This document shows positions 20,348 through 30,903 of a stretch of DNA of 64,000 nt, in pieces. Where the stretch lies: the NCBI GenBank assembly GCA_021234155.1, contig JAJEKV010000022.1, forward strand, positions 9,488,934-9,552,933, in the 5' to 3' direction. The notes beneath the pieces are model-generated. The model was not told the DNA's origin. It saw nothing but the letters and a program-made list of their open reading frames with translations, and did no database searches. The stretch comes from Isoetes taiwanensis (lineage: Eukaryota; Streptophyta; Lycopodiopsida; Isoetales; Isoetaceae). A program made the translations under genes and the position numbers. Position 1 is the first letter of the stretch. Each line of letters begins with the position of its first letter.

Positions 20348-21240
20348 TCATACATCTGCCACGTCAGGCGATGATAATGATAAGAACATCAACATTTCAA
20401 GAGTTTTCAGATTCAAAGATTCTTGATCATCATCCTTTATCAAGTTTTGCCTTCGGAATCCACGTTCACATTCTACAGATGATGCTGGAAGAACTAGAAC
20501 TGCTTGCCATAATTTCATCACGTCATCATAGACATCAAAATAGAAATCACACACTCTACAAGCATCCCATAAAGTCTTCATGTTCTTATGGCTTTGTTGC
20601 ACTTGTAATCTTACTACAAATGAATATGCTTGCCCTTTGCACTTTTCAATATCAATAAATGCATATTTTCCTTCCCCAAAATTGTTGCATAAAGTGCTAG
20701 TCCATTTATCTGTTTGGTCTTCCATTTCCTTCGAATCCATAGGATATTCATTTGTGGAGAATAACTTTGTGCTTGCTAACAAATCTTCCCCGCGATCATT
20801 AAATCTTTGCTTCAGACATGATATGGATTTCCTCACAAATTCTTGACCAACTTTGACACATGATGCAATTGTGTCTCCAAATGAAGACGTATCAAAGGAA
20901 AGCATGTACCTAGTAAGCAATGAAATATATAACTACGAAGTGACAATACAAAACAAACATTGGCTATCAAAAGAATTCATACATACCTATGATGAAAACC
21001 TCCATCATCCTTATAAAGCAAGTGGCCTTCATGCTCTTAAACCATTGCTAAGAATTCAGTAGTATACTTGGCACGTCTTCCAAAAGATGTACCAAGATAA
21101 CTTGAGTCTAAAATAGCAATAGTGGAGGAAACCGTAGATGATATGCTTGAAATTTCAACCATGCCTTCTTGGAAAAGCTTATTCAAGACATTAAGCTCCA
21201 ATAAAACACCAGCAAGGAAGCGGCCTTCTGTTTTATGCAA
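20348..21240 (-). pseudogene. hAT-like transposase, C-terminal part
   Basis: The minus-strand C-terminal exon (about 20918-20348) contains LVLPASSVECERGFRRQN, the hallmark hAT dimerisation motif in the form seen in ZNF862/KIAA1586-like proteins. The upstream exon (21240 to about 20989) has LNVLNKLFQEGMVEISSI and STIAILDSS, matching the region before the dimerisation domain. A GT-AG intron of about 70 bp (GTATGT donor, TTACTAG acceptor) joins the two in phase. An in-frame TAA lies in the upstream exon near 21037. The catalytic N-terminal half and BED finger are absent or unrecognisable, since sequence to the right is low-complexity. It may be a domesticated gene fragment or a dead transposon. 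Confidence 0.75.
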
Positions 21241-21360
21241 AGAAGCCTTCCGTTTTATGCGAAGCCTTCTGTTTTATGCAAAGAAGCTCGCGTCCGCAAA
21301 GAAGCCTGCAAAGAAGCTCGCGTCCTGCAAAGAAGCTCGCGTCCGCTTCTGGACCTCTCC
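21215..21360. repeat. Low-complexity tandem repeat (AAAGAAGCTCGCGTCC units)
   Basis: Short direct units alternate: GCCTTCTGTTTTATGC about three times, then AAAGAAGCTCGCGTCC about three times. The array abuts the upstream edge of the hAT fragment and may have replaced the rest of that gene. Confidence 0.8.
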
Positions 21361-22951
21361 AGAACCTTCTGGACCGCTTCTGGAGCATGCACAGCTTCTA
21401 CAGCTCCGAAAATACAACTTCGAAACACAGCTTCTAAACCTTTGAAAATTCTGGATTCAAACTTCCGGATTCAAACAGAAGGGGCCATAGCATACCAGGA
21501 AGGCGAATCTGCACTCACATCTGGCAGCCCCGCCATGCTCGGCCGTCCTTGCACAGAGCAAAAAAACTTCTAAATCTAACTATTACAAAAAAATATACAA
21601 TATCCAGCCCCATCCCCCTTTTCCCGCCAAACCACTGCCAAAATCATAGTAATTGGATAATTTGGGAACCTTATTCTGATACCGATTGATCTTGCATCTT
21701 GGATCAGAGAGTCTTACAACAGATTCAAAAGTAAATTGAATTGGAATTGTCTTTCCATCAGAGCTTTAAGACGTGGAACTGTGATTTCAAGCAGATTTGG
21801 GGTAACTATGATGGGGCTTTTGGCATACACACGAGCAGAAAGCTATTTCGGCCCAGATCGTAGTAGAAGTAGATTGAACTTTTATGAAGAGTAGTGGAGA
21901 TCCGAAGAATTATCATCAATGATGAAAGCTTCGATAACAACTCCTGGTGCTATCACAGATTAGAGCCGGTTCACATGCAATGAAGGCACCATCACCGTCA
22001 TGTAAAAAGGCTCACCCTTTTACATGGACCATCCTTTTACATGGACCATCACCTGCCATCGCGGATTAGCACAGGGCAAAACAGGGCCCCTCTCCGGCGA
22101 TGGTTGCATGTGAACCTAGCTTTACTAGGCCACGTGGTCTAGGGCAGGTGTTCAGCCCAAAAGTGGTTCTAGTAGCCGAAAATCAAACTATCATGTCCCA
22201 AATATTCAAAAAATCTGCCATGTCGTCTGCCACGCAAGCAGCAGCCTATACCATGTGGAATTAAAGATAGGATACGTTATCAGCCATGCAGTGGCTATTC
22301 CGGAAGCGAAAGCACAGGCATCGTTCCGCAAAGGAAACCCTACCTGATGTGCAGTCCGTTTTCAGGAAAACTGTCGCCGTGACCTTACATCCTCGGGTCC
22401 TTTCCGGTCCCCTGTTCCTCCGCTATAGTTCATACTTACACCCATAATCTTGCTCTAAAGCCTCGCCATAGCCATCCCTTGACCTAGATTTTTCTTGTTT
22501 TTGCTTTACTGCTCTTGATCAGAGATTTGAAACCCAATCCTTCGAGTTTTTTATTTCCATTTCTTCCTTTCTTCTGCTTAGGCTGTGCTACGGCTGTTCT
22601 GTCGGAATGAACTGGGATGCAACTTTTTGGGTTTGAAGACGTTTTCTTTCAGTGTGTAGCTTTTAGGTGGAACAGCAGCATGGTGTAAGTTTTGTGAAGC
22701 TAGAGCAATTTTGCCGTTTGTGGGCTGACAATTATAAGCACGAACCATGTTATATGTGCCTCATTGATAACAGATGGACGATCGCTGGATCATCCTTGCA
22801 GCGGTTGATTTATGAAATGCAATGTAGTTGGGATTCTTTGGTTCAAGTTCTACTCACATGAGATGAAAATAAGGATCAATTCTGCATTTGAATTAGAAAT
22901 GGATGCGATTAGATGCTTTAAACCGGGCTGCTACAAGAGTGGCACAAGAAG
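21361..22951. other. Intergenic region and probable 5' region of the PAXX-like gene
   Basis: No supported gene. A small tandem repeat (CCTTTTACATGGACCATC) lies near 22014-22050. The pyrimidine-rich stretch at 22490-22620 could be leader sequence for the gene starting at 22952. A 64-codon frame at 22667-22861 has no recognisable features. Confidence 0.4.
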
Positions 22952-25088
22952 ATGAACTTAGGAAGGATGGAGTGTATACCAGACACTTGTCCGTTGTCAA
23001 GTTTTAAGCCTGTTTGCAACAAAGCCCATGGCCAGCTTGATCCTTCATCACCTCATGCTCGGAATGCTGCATTGATGCCGTTCTTGTTCTTCATACACCC
23101 TTCAAGCTCAGGGCACCTCCATGTACTGGTGTCCGATTTCCATTTTAATACTTGGCATGCTAGTTTCACGTGCGAATATCTTAACGGTTTGGTATGTCTC
23201 TGCATTTTCGCAATAGTTTGACAATTGGCATGTATGTTGATATGTTGAGATAAAAAATAGTGTTTGATCAAATGTGTGATTAAAAAAAAAGTTATGCCAC
23301 CAAAATAGCGGCAACCTGTGAAGGTGTTTTGGCATTGCTTGACGTCCTTCATACAAAATTTTCAACTTCTATGTTTGGCCTGCATACCTCATTATTAACT
23401 TAGCATGCTTATCCTTGTAGATACGTATTAGAGCTTCATCATGTTCTTATATAACTACTAGCATATTAGGAAATGGATATGTGCATTTTAGTTTTGAGTC
23501 TTACATTGTACATGGATATTTTCTTTTTATCAGAAAGAGATTCTGGGCATTAAAGAAAGCTTTCAATCATACCTACAAGGCTTACACGAAGGCTTTTCCT
23601 CCAGCAAAGTGAAAGTTGAGCTTGGGGGACCTGCAAGTGCAGTTGGTGGTGAAGGTGAGGAAATTGTTATGACACAGGCTTATAAACTCAGCATGCATTG
23701 ATTCAGATGGCTTGTTGCAGGTGCATCTTCTGCAAAGCTAAAAACCACTATTAATGTCATTGGAACATCAAGGGAGGTATGCCTTGATCTTGAGCTTTCT
23801 GAGGGTCGATGTGCAAATGATACCAAGGGTACACTAGCATGGGAACTCTTTGAATCACTGCTTGCAGGTAATTTTCATTTGATGAATGGTAGTTCAAGGT
23901 TAGCAGTTCCAAATCTTGGGTTTCCTTACTATGGTAAATTTTCTGTGAAAGGTTCTTACTCAAGATATAAGATGTGTTTAAGTTATTCATTGGATATGCA
24001 GTTTAAGTATATAGAGGTAAAAAAGAGCTAACAACAAAATAATCTAAAATGTTGCCTTATCTGTTTTACAGCAAAGGCTGAGATATCTCAACTTCGAGAG
24101 GTGTGAGAGGGAGAAGGTATTGGAACATGTTATGTGCATTTTTGGGAAGAAAACCTAGGAACTTTAATGCTGTTTTTTTTTTTTTTTTTTTTTATTCAGG
24201 GCAATCCACATTCTAGCTATAAAATCATCTCAAAAGGGGTTAGCATTCACTGAGTTGGTGTTTTTCCTTTCTCATCCATATAAGTATCAAGACATCAAAC
24301 CAATATGCCAGGATGAAGCATGGAAAATTTAGAGCGGCTTCATTTAAATTGCACTGTCAGAATGTGCATGTTTATAGCATACTGAATTTCAGTTTTTCAT
24401 CTGAAACACCATCCGCTACAATAAGTTTGTACGATCTACACAAATAGGAAATCACACCATGCGCTAATAGATTATATCATGACAGGTTAGGTCATTGAAG
24501 AAACTTCCTTTAATAAGTACATGTTGCTGACGTCTTGAATACACAAAGATCAAATGCTTGATGGGGGTTAAAAGACCCATAATGTATGAGATCAACAACA
24601 AATGAATGCATAAAGACCAGCTATGCTAAATTCGGCTCTTTTTAATACATCTGGGCTGAATTATGAATGTATTGTTGCAGTATGGCATGCAACTATTCGA
24701 TTGGGCATCCATTTGAAGTGTAAGGTTAATACTGACTTTTATACTTATGTACGAATGTGCAGGAGAAATGTGCGAAAGTGCTGGATGCTGTAGTGCAAGG
24801 AAAACCAACAGCTGTACACTTCTTTTCCAATAAGATACCTCTCTGGCCTAGCCAAGGGCGTGAAATATGTAGTCCGTCTACTCCAGTAGATTCATTGTGC
24901 AAGGTAAGAAGGTTTTGTTTTGTTCCTTTAGAACCCCATTTTGCATTGGTCTGACATATTAATGTTGCAGTTTTCAAGGTCAACTATTGCATGGAACTCT
25001 GGAAAGGTCAGCAACTCACGTCCATCATGTTCTTCCTCTTTGAAACTTGCGGAACCAAATCGATATGGTCGAACTGCAAAACTAGCAG
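22952..25088 (+). CDS. PAXX-like (XRCC4-superfamily) DNA-repair protein
   Basis: Exons fit in phase at 22952-23191, 23534-23654, 23721-23867, 24072-24100, 24763-24903 and 24971-25088. The first exon encodes FLFFIHPSSSGHLHVLVSD then W in NTWHASFT, matching the N-terminal head of PAXX, where a strand, a loop and a VTD...W pattern precede a helix. The next exons supply that helix and strands (EILGIKESFQSYLQ, SKVKVELGG, INVIGTSREVCLDLEL), then a helix at the coiled-coil position (LAWELFESLLAAKAEISQL) and a Ser/Pro-rich tail. PAXX scaffolds Ku in non-homologous end joining; human PAXX is 204 residues and this is about 225 to here. I do not see the C-terminal Ku-binding DFD-type motif. The last exon continues in phase into the recombinase-like exons downstream. 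The identification is by fold-like pattern from memory. Confidence 0.5.
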
Positions 25089-25172
25089 GTAGGTGCATTA
25101 TAGTGCAGGCACGTTAATAATTATCTTTATGTATGACATAATGAAGCAATGTATGTTGTATTGTGCCTCTAG

Positions 25173-26972
25173 AGAAGAAAGAGGAGCCATCTGTGTCAAC
25201 TGGACTTGGAGATGGCCAAATATCAGATATTTCAATGTCCTGTACTTCTGGAAATTCTGAGATGATGACACCGTTCAGCGAAGATCACAAATGCCTTGAA
25301 GCAAGCCCTGATATCAACGATAAAATGACAACTGGTGTGATGGAAAGGAGTACGGACACGTGGGCTAGGTCTGTTCTGCCTTCTTATTTCTTTTGTCTAG
25401 AGTGCGTTCGATGTCTTTTATGGCGTTGACTGCATCTTCTCCAAGTTATCATATGAGGTATCTCAATTTAACATTCAGCCCACATGATTTCAGGCGACAC
25501 TATATGGAGTGGAGGAAGGAGCAAGGTTTTCCAGAAAAGCAAATTGAAGAACTGCCTTTACCAGATTTTGCTGATAGCCTTGTAAAGTTTTTTCTTATGG
25601 TGAAGAAGCATAATGGGAACCTTTTTCCTTCTGAAAGGTAAATATCACGTAATGTGAAGTGGAATGATCTCTTTCAAATATTCGAAGAGACTATTGACTA
25701 TATTTGCATTGCTTGTTTGACAGCCTAAAAAGTATGTTCAGGGCCTTTGTTCGAATTCTTCGTTTCCACTATAAAAGGTTATACATTCAGGGGAAGTATG
25801 ATGGGCCCATTGTGGACGCAAGCCGGGATATGCTTTTTGAAAGAGCACGGTTAGCATGCATGGAGGCAATGGAGCATATCATATTGCATGGGGGCAACAA
25901 AAAGAGAAAGGTTCAAGATAGGCAACCAGCTTCTGAAGAAGAAATATTACGTCATCCAGCAATTCAAACGACACATGCACATGGATTAGCAAGACGTCTA
26001 TGTTATTACTCCATTCATAAGTTCCATATATATGGGTATATGGAGCTCTATGACACAATTGACCTCGAATTCCGAAGGGGTGCAGATGAAAAAGGGAACC
26101 CTTTTTGGGAGTAAGTTATCTGATAACTATGCCAGCAGAACTTGTTATAGCCTCTCACATCAAATTGCAACATAGTGCTTATGTTGGAAAGTCTTACCAG
26201 ATCTGTAGTTCTGCAGATATGATGAAAAACGTGCTGCGAAGTACAAGTATAAAGAAACTTTCTGAGATGTTGTCAGGTGTTTTGACATTGATGTAGTCGA
26301 GTGTATGGATAAGTATTTTATGCATTTGCCTTCAAAGACTCTTGAAGATGAACCACGAAGGCTGTTTCTTGCACCCATTAGCAAACCACGGTCAAATGTA
26401 TGAAGATCATTGGTTGTTCTTTCGTAATAATTACATGCTTTCTTTTGCCTAATAATCTCTACGGTGCAGGTTTGGTTTTGTCACCAGAACATCAGTTCAA
26501 AGACCTTAAGAGCTTGGTACAGATATATGGGTCCTGTTTCCAACACTCCAGTTATGCAAAACAAGAGCCATTGCTCGACACAGCCAAGGTATCAAATTAC
26601 CATGTTTTGTGGTATGCAAATTGGTTGATTGTTGGGCACTGATAAGTTGTTGCTGCATTTTTTGACAGAAATATCACCAGAAGCTATACTGCTGATATTG
26701 ATGGTATGACTACAGAAGGACAACAATCTATGCGCTTAATTGATGATTCAACAAAAATTGAGCTTGACATGGGGAAAGAACCTGAGACTCCTTTAAGTTT
26801 TGCTCATGGTGGACATGTGCAAAGTGATATTGATGAGGGTAATGACGACATTGACACTGAAAATGATGATGAAATAACAGACAATGAGCTTACAGAGAGT
26901 GTTAATGTTAATATTGATGCCCATGCACAGATGGACCATTCGGAAGCTGATATGAAGGATCTTACTGTATAG
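25173..26972 (+). pseudogene. Crypton/KIAA1958-like recombinase-derived protein, copy 2
   Basis: Exons 25173-25368, 25494-25637, 25724-26110, 26217-26397, 26470-26588 and 26669-26972 join in phase with GT-AG borders. The domain begins STDTWARRHYMEWRKEQGF (core-binding helices, PLPDFADSLVKFFLMVKK), then SLKSMFRAF, FERARLACMEAME, a nuclear-signal-like NKKRKV, EEEILRHPAIQTTHAHGLAR, and the region equivalent to the recombinase catalytic domain (FHIYGYMELYDTIDLEF; FLAPISKPRSNVWFCHQN; WYRYMGP). The catalytic Arg expected in the LRGG-like position and the NHSxR-type motif are not retained, so enzyme activity is unlikely. It ends in a very acidic tail (DIDEGNDDIDTENDDEITD). One in-frame TGA lies at 26263-26265. 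It could be the C-terminal half of a fusion with the PAXX-like exons upstream, since the phases agree across 25089-25172. Confidence 0.6.
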
Positions 26973-27894
26973 ATACGCAACGAATAACTTGCTTGCATGC
27001 GCTCAGTAGATTTGTTGATCCTGAAGTGCCATGTCAATAGCGTATACTTGGGATTGTAGCTTTCTCACTTGGTAAAATGGGTTGGTTGATTGCTGCATGT
27101 CAATAGTGTATACATGGAATTGTACCTTTCTCACCTGATAAAATGGGTAACTTCTTAACGACTTTGTCCTCCTTGTACTCAAGAGTATAAGATTGTAGCA
27201 AGGCTGATGGTGTTGGCATATGGCTACAAGGCTATTATAAGAATTTCAGGGTTCTTTCATGGATGAGGTACTTGCATATGATGCGCTTTGTTCTTTCTGT
27301 GCCCAGGTTGTTTTTGTTCAATATTTTCTGCGTAACCATGGTGCAAAGTGTTAATTTTTTGCGAAACCATGGTGCAAAGTTTTATATAATATATAATATA
27401 AAGAAAACCTTTTACCTCGTGTAAGGGCAAGGTGCAAAGCGTGGTAGTGGAACACGGCGGTGGTGGGTGCATCGTGGAGTTTTGCACCTCTTTAAAAGCC
27501 AACCAAATTACACCATTTTCATGTAAAAATAATTGGGCCCTTTATGTACTACGTAATTTTCGAGTGTGAGGCCGGGTTGAGTTTGCACTGCGGTCTGATA
27601 TTTTGAAGGGATTTGAATTGAAGGGGTAAAGCACCTCCCCACGAAAATTACCAAGCGTATGCCATGTTTTGGCTCAAATTGCATACCTACTAATGGGTTA
27701 CATTTTTTTGTAAACATGGTTTGTAAATCATAAATTTCAACACGAGATTAAACACAAGAATGAATAGCTCATGATAGAGAAAGCAATTCAATGGAATTAA
27801 GGGCAAAAATAAAGTTGCCACACGCCAAATTGGGCCTCCACAATTTCTACACTGTGGCAGCGATCCTTGACCAACAAGGGTAACCCCAGCATAC
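26973..27894. other. Intergenic region, no gene recognised
   Basis: No supported gene. It contains short repeats of an AACCATGGTGCAAAG motif near 27325-27380 that echo the palindromic satellite at 39.4-39.8 kb. Minus-strand frames (27257-27983) lack family motifs. Confidence 0.5.
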
Positions 27895-28030
27895 CTTGTT
27901 TTCGAGGCGCAACATGCATGTTTAACGATCTTGTTCACGTGGCATATCGACTCTTTGGACACTTTGTTTTCGAGGCGCAACATGCATGTTTAACGATATT
28001 GTTCACATGGCATATCGACTCTTTGGACAA
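27895..28030. repeat. Tandem duplication, 68-bp unit
   Basis: Two almost identical 68-bp copies (27895-27962 and 27963-28030) begin TTGTTTTCGAGGCGCAACAT and differ at a few positions. Non-coding. Confidence 0.9.
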
Positions 28031-28782
28031 AGTTGTGTGTTTTTTTTTATGACAAAATTTTGTGCGTTTTTGGGTTGCCCCTAAAGGCAAATCTTCGTTT
28101 ATATGTATACGACATATTTTGGGTATATGTCAGTATATACCCAGATATGGTTTGTGACTGGCCTAAGTTGGCTATTCTAGGTGACTCTCCCCGTCGCCCC
28201 AGAAATGTTACTTTGTTTCAACCCGGAAGAACCTCTACAAATATTTCTCACTACAGATAGGTTGTCACTTACCAAAGATGTTGCGGACAGTATGTTGAAA
28301 CTTTTTAGGAGCTCGAATTTCAAATTTGTGGTTGATTTTGTGACGTTTTCAAGGATGTCCACAATAGGAAGGCTTCAATCTCCCATGTTTTTTGACAGTG
28401 TAGTGTGAGGTGTTTGGAAAGAACAATATTTACCAAAGCCATTGTCCAAGAGTGCATGATTAAATCATGGTGAAGGTTATCATTTTTTAGTGTGCATATA
28501 GAACTTCAGAGTGACGATGAATTGAATTGTGGTTAGAAGTCCATGAGGAAGTTTTAGCAAAGTTTTATGATTGAATTGAATTGAATTTTTGTTTTATCGT
28601 TCCACGAGAGACCAATAGGTCTATCGAACCGAAACAAAGAGAGAGCACTCAAATATTTGCAGGTAGGCTTTCTATTCTTTTGCTTTTGCATAATGTGAAA
28701 TCCTTTGGACAAGTTCAATGCTAGTATTTAGAAATGATTTGGAAAGCAAATATTTAGAGAATTACATAATTTTAGCAAATGT

Positions 28783-29525
28783 TTGAGAATGCGGTGTATT
28801 ATCAAAGCGTGTCAACTTTGCTACTCTATGCAATGCACAACAATTGTTTTTGCAAAAAAATTCATGATTGGTCCGCGAAAATCCCACTTGTTTTGGGTAG
28901 AGCCTATTGAGCTGTATGGTTCTGAAGTGTGGGGGCATGCCATTAGTACTAATGCTTGGGAGAGCTTGGAACGGGTGCAATAGTCATTTCTCACTTACAA
29001 CCTAGGAGTCAAAACTATGGTGCCCTGATGATGATAGGTACACTCCTCTCGTGCTAACCATGGCTAAATGTCTTCAGCGTTTTGAAACGATTGGAAAGAG
29101 CATTGTAATGCATGGTGTGCCTCCTTGTCTGTGCAATCAGAACACTGCATGGTGCTTGCTAGTTCTGATCCCGAGCTTTTGCAACAATATCTCATTGGTC
29201 ATTTTCCTCATAAGATATGGGATGCAGTTGCACCAGGATGACAGGCTTATTTGCTTGCTTCTGTGTCCAGAAAAAAGCTTGTAGTTATTTCATCAATTCG
29301 TACGGGGTCTTACAAGCTGTGGATTGAGATAGGTAGATGGGAGCGGCCGCAATTGTCGCGAAAAGCGAGATAAGATGAAAGCCATACTCTTCTAAGATGT
29401 CCTGCTTTTGAGATGGTCACGAATTATTATTTGACCTTAGCATTCCGTTCCAAGCTACCACAACTTCTCAGAGAACTATCTGTGCATGACTTAGATGAGC
29501 GAGTTCAATTACTGAGCCATCAATA
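28783..29525 (+). pseudogene. LINE-type reverse transcriptase, 3' terminal remnant
   Basis: The sequence encodes PIELYGSEVWGHAISTNAW then ESLERVQ, the conserved LLYGxEVWG motif that follows the reverse-transcriptase domain in plant LINE-like and related ORF2 proteins. After a stop and frame changes the C-terminal zinc-finger-like end is visible near 29395 (LLRCPAFEMVTNYY), followed by a basic tail ending near 29525. Multiple stops and frameshifts show it is dead. Nothing of the endonuclease or polymerase core is recognisable to the left. Confidence 0.65.
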
Positions 29526-30362
29526 GTCATCATGGTCTACTTATTTTCTCTTGATTGTCTAGTATCATCATCACTGCAATGGTTTTTCCCTTAAAAGCTT
29601 TTCGAGGCAGGGGATTTAATCCAAGTGGTAATGGTTATACTAGCCTGACCTCTCAGTCTTCATGGACATTAAAAAATCTATTATATTCTTTGCATTTGCA
29701 ACACTTATGCTTAGGATTCATGAGTGGTTTGCAGCTTCGACGGACTGTTTATGTCATTCCTGTAAGTTGGTTGACTTTCCACTTTGCATACTTTACATAG
29801 GCTGTAACCATTAGATTGTACCTAAAAGTTGAGCTTGAAGCATTTGTCTTTCAGCTCTTGCTTTATTGCCTTGGAGATGATGGATCATTTACAATCCTTC
29901 ATGGGTTTTCAATGCAGATCATACTTGGCCACAAAATATCTTGCTCGTGCAATCCATTTCTTTAAAACATCCAAGATCATATCCAATACCTTGGCTGGCA
30001 CCCATATGATGCCAAAGCAATTGAGTACCTTGACGACCTGCATTTCTACTTTAGTTGTCATTGTCATTAATTAGTTTCTTAAAATGCATTAAGAGGAGTT
30101 GAACATAGAATCTGCTACTAAAACCATGCTTTTGCAGCTTGGCATGTTAGCCCTTAAAAACTATATTGTTTGTGGTTTTATATAAGGTATGTCAATGAGT
30201 TGTGTGCCATGCGTGATGTGGCCCACCTTGTAGAATTGCAATTTTGCAAAAGTGTAATAAACATCGGAGCGACAGCTTTGTTAGTATGGTATTCATACGA
30301 TTTTACTCTTTTGATTTGAAGCATTATATATTAATAACATCTCATCATATGCTCACACATAG
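29526..30362. other. No gene recognised
   Basis: Two open frames (29555-29800, 29829-30074) lack family motifs. Possibly the tail of the LINE insertion and flanking DNA. Confidence 0.4.
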
Positions 30363-30393
30363 GAATAGAATAGAATAGAATAGAATAGAATAG
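30362..30393. repeat. (GAATA)n microsatellite
   Basis: About six tandem AATAG units. A shorter run of the same unit occurs near 17975. Confidence 0.9.
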
Positions 30394-30479
30394 ATTTTTT
30401 AACTTCCACGAAGACCAAGACACATATAATGGCCTAGCGTAACCATTAGAGTTTTTTTGAGGTCAAATAAGGGCCTTGT

Positions 30480-30780
30480 AAGAATATATTAGGGGGGCTG
30501 CCACGTAGGATCCCGAACCTAGCTTCCCCCCCTCCATACCTAACTTTCACTCTCCCCTAACCTAACTTTCCCCCCTCCGAACCTAACCTCATACCTAACT
30601 TTGCAATCACTATTTCCTAACGACCTGAATATTTGATGATTACATCTAAGATTTTCATTTTCCCACCATCGAGCTTCAGCCATCGAGCTTCAGCGCCATC
30701 GAGCTTGCTCTCGCGCCATCGAGCTTGCCATCACGCCATCGAGCGCCAACGATCTTGCCATCGCGCCTAAACATTGTTTG
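30480..30780. repeat. CCTAAC-rich and CCATCGAGCTT repeat tract
   Basis: The left part has irregular repeats of CCTAACTTTCCCCCCTCC. The right part (30665-30770) has about seven degenerate units of GCCATCGAGCTT with GC-rich spacers. It lies directly upstream of the gene at 30904 and may be its promoter/leader region. It is unlike telomere repeat. Confidence 0.75.
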
Positions 30781-30795
30781 AATTCGAATTATGGC

Positions 30796-30858
30796 GGATT
30801 CTTGCAAGCAAATAGAGCGAAATTTTTCAATTTCGCTCTGTTTGTTGGCAAGAATCTT
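30796..30858. repeat. Near-perfect hairpin, arms about 28 bp
   Basis: The left arm (30796-30823, GGATTCTTGCAAGCAAATAG then AGCGAAAT) pairs with the right arm (about 30830-30857, ATTTCGCTCTGTTTGTTGGC then AAGAATC) around a loop of about 6 nt. It lies 50 bp upstream of the ATG at 30904. It could be a foldback in the 5' UTR, a small-RNA precursor or a MITE relic. Confidence 0.7.
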
Positions 30859-30903
30859 CCTAATTCTAAGCTCCGCTCCGGTTCTCGGTCTTTTGCAACG
30901 TCA

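Noticed and set aside
30480-30610. CCTAAC-type repeats as telomere-like sequence
   Set aside because: Units are irregular and lack the CCCTAAA plant telomere repeat; no long array.
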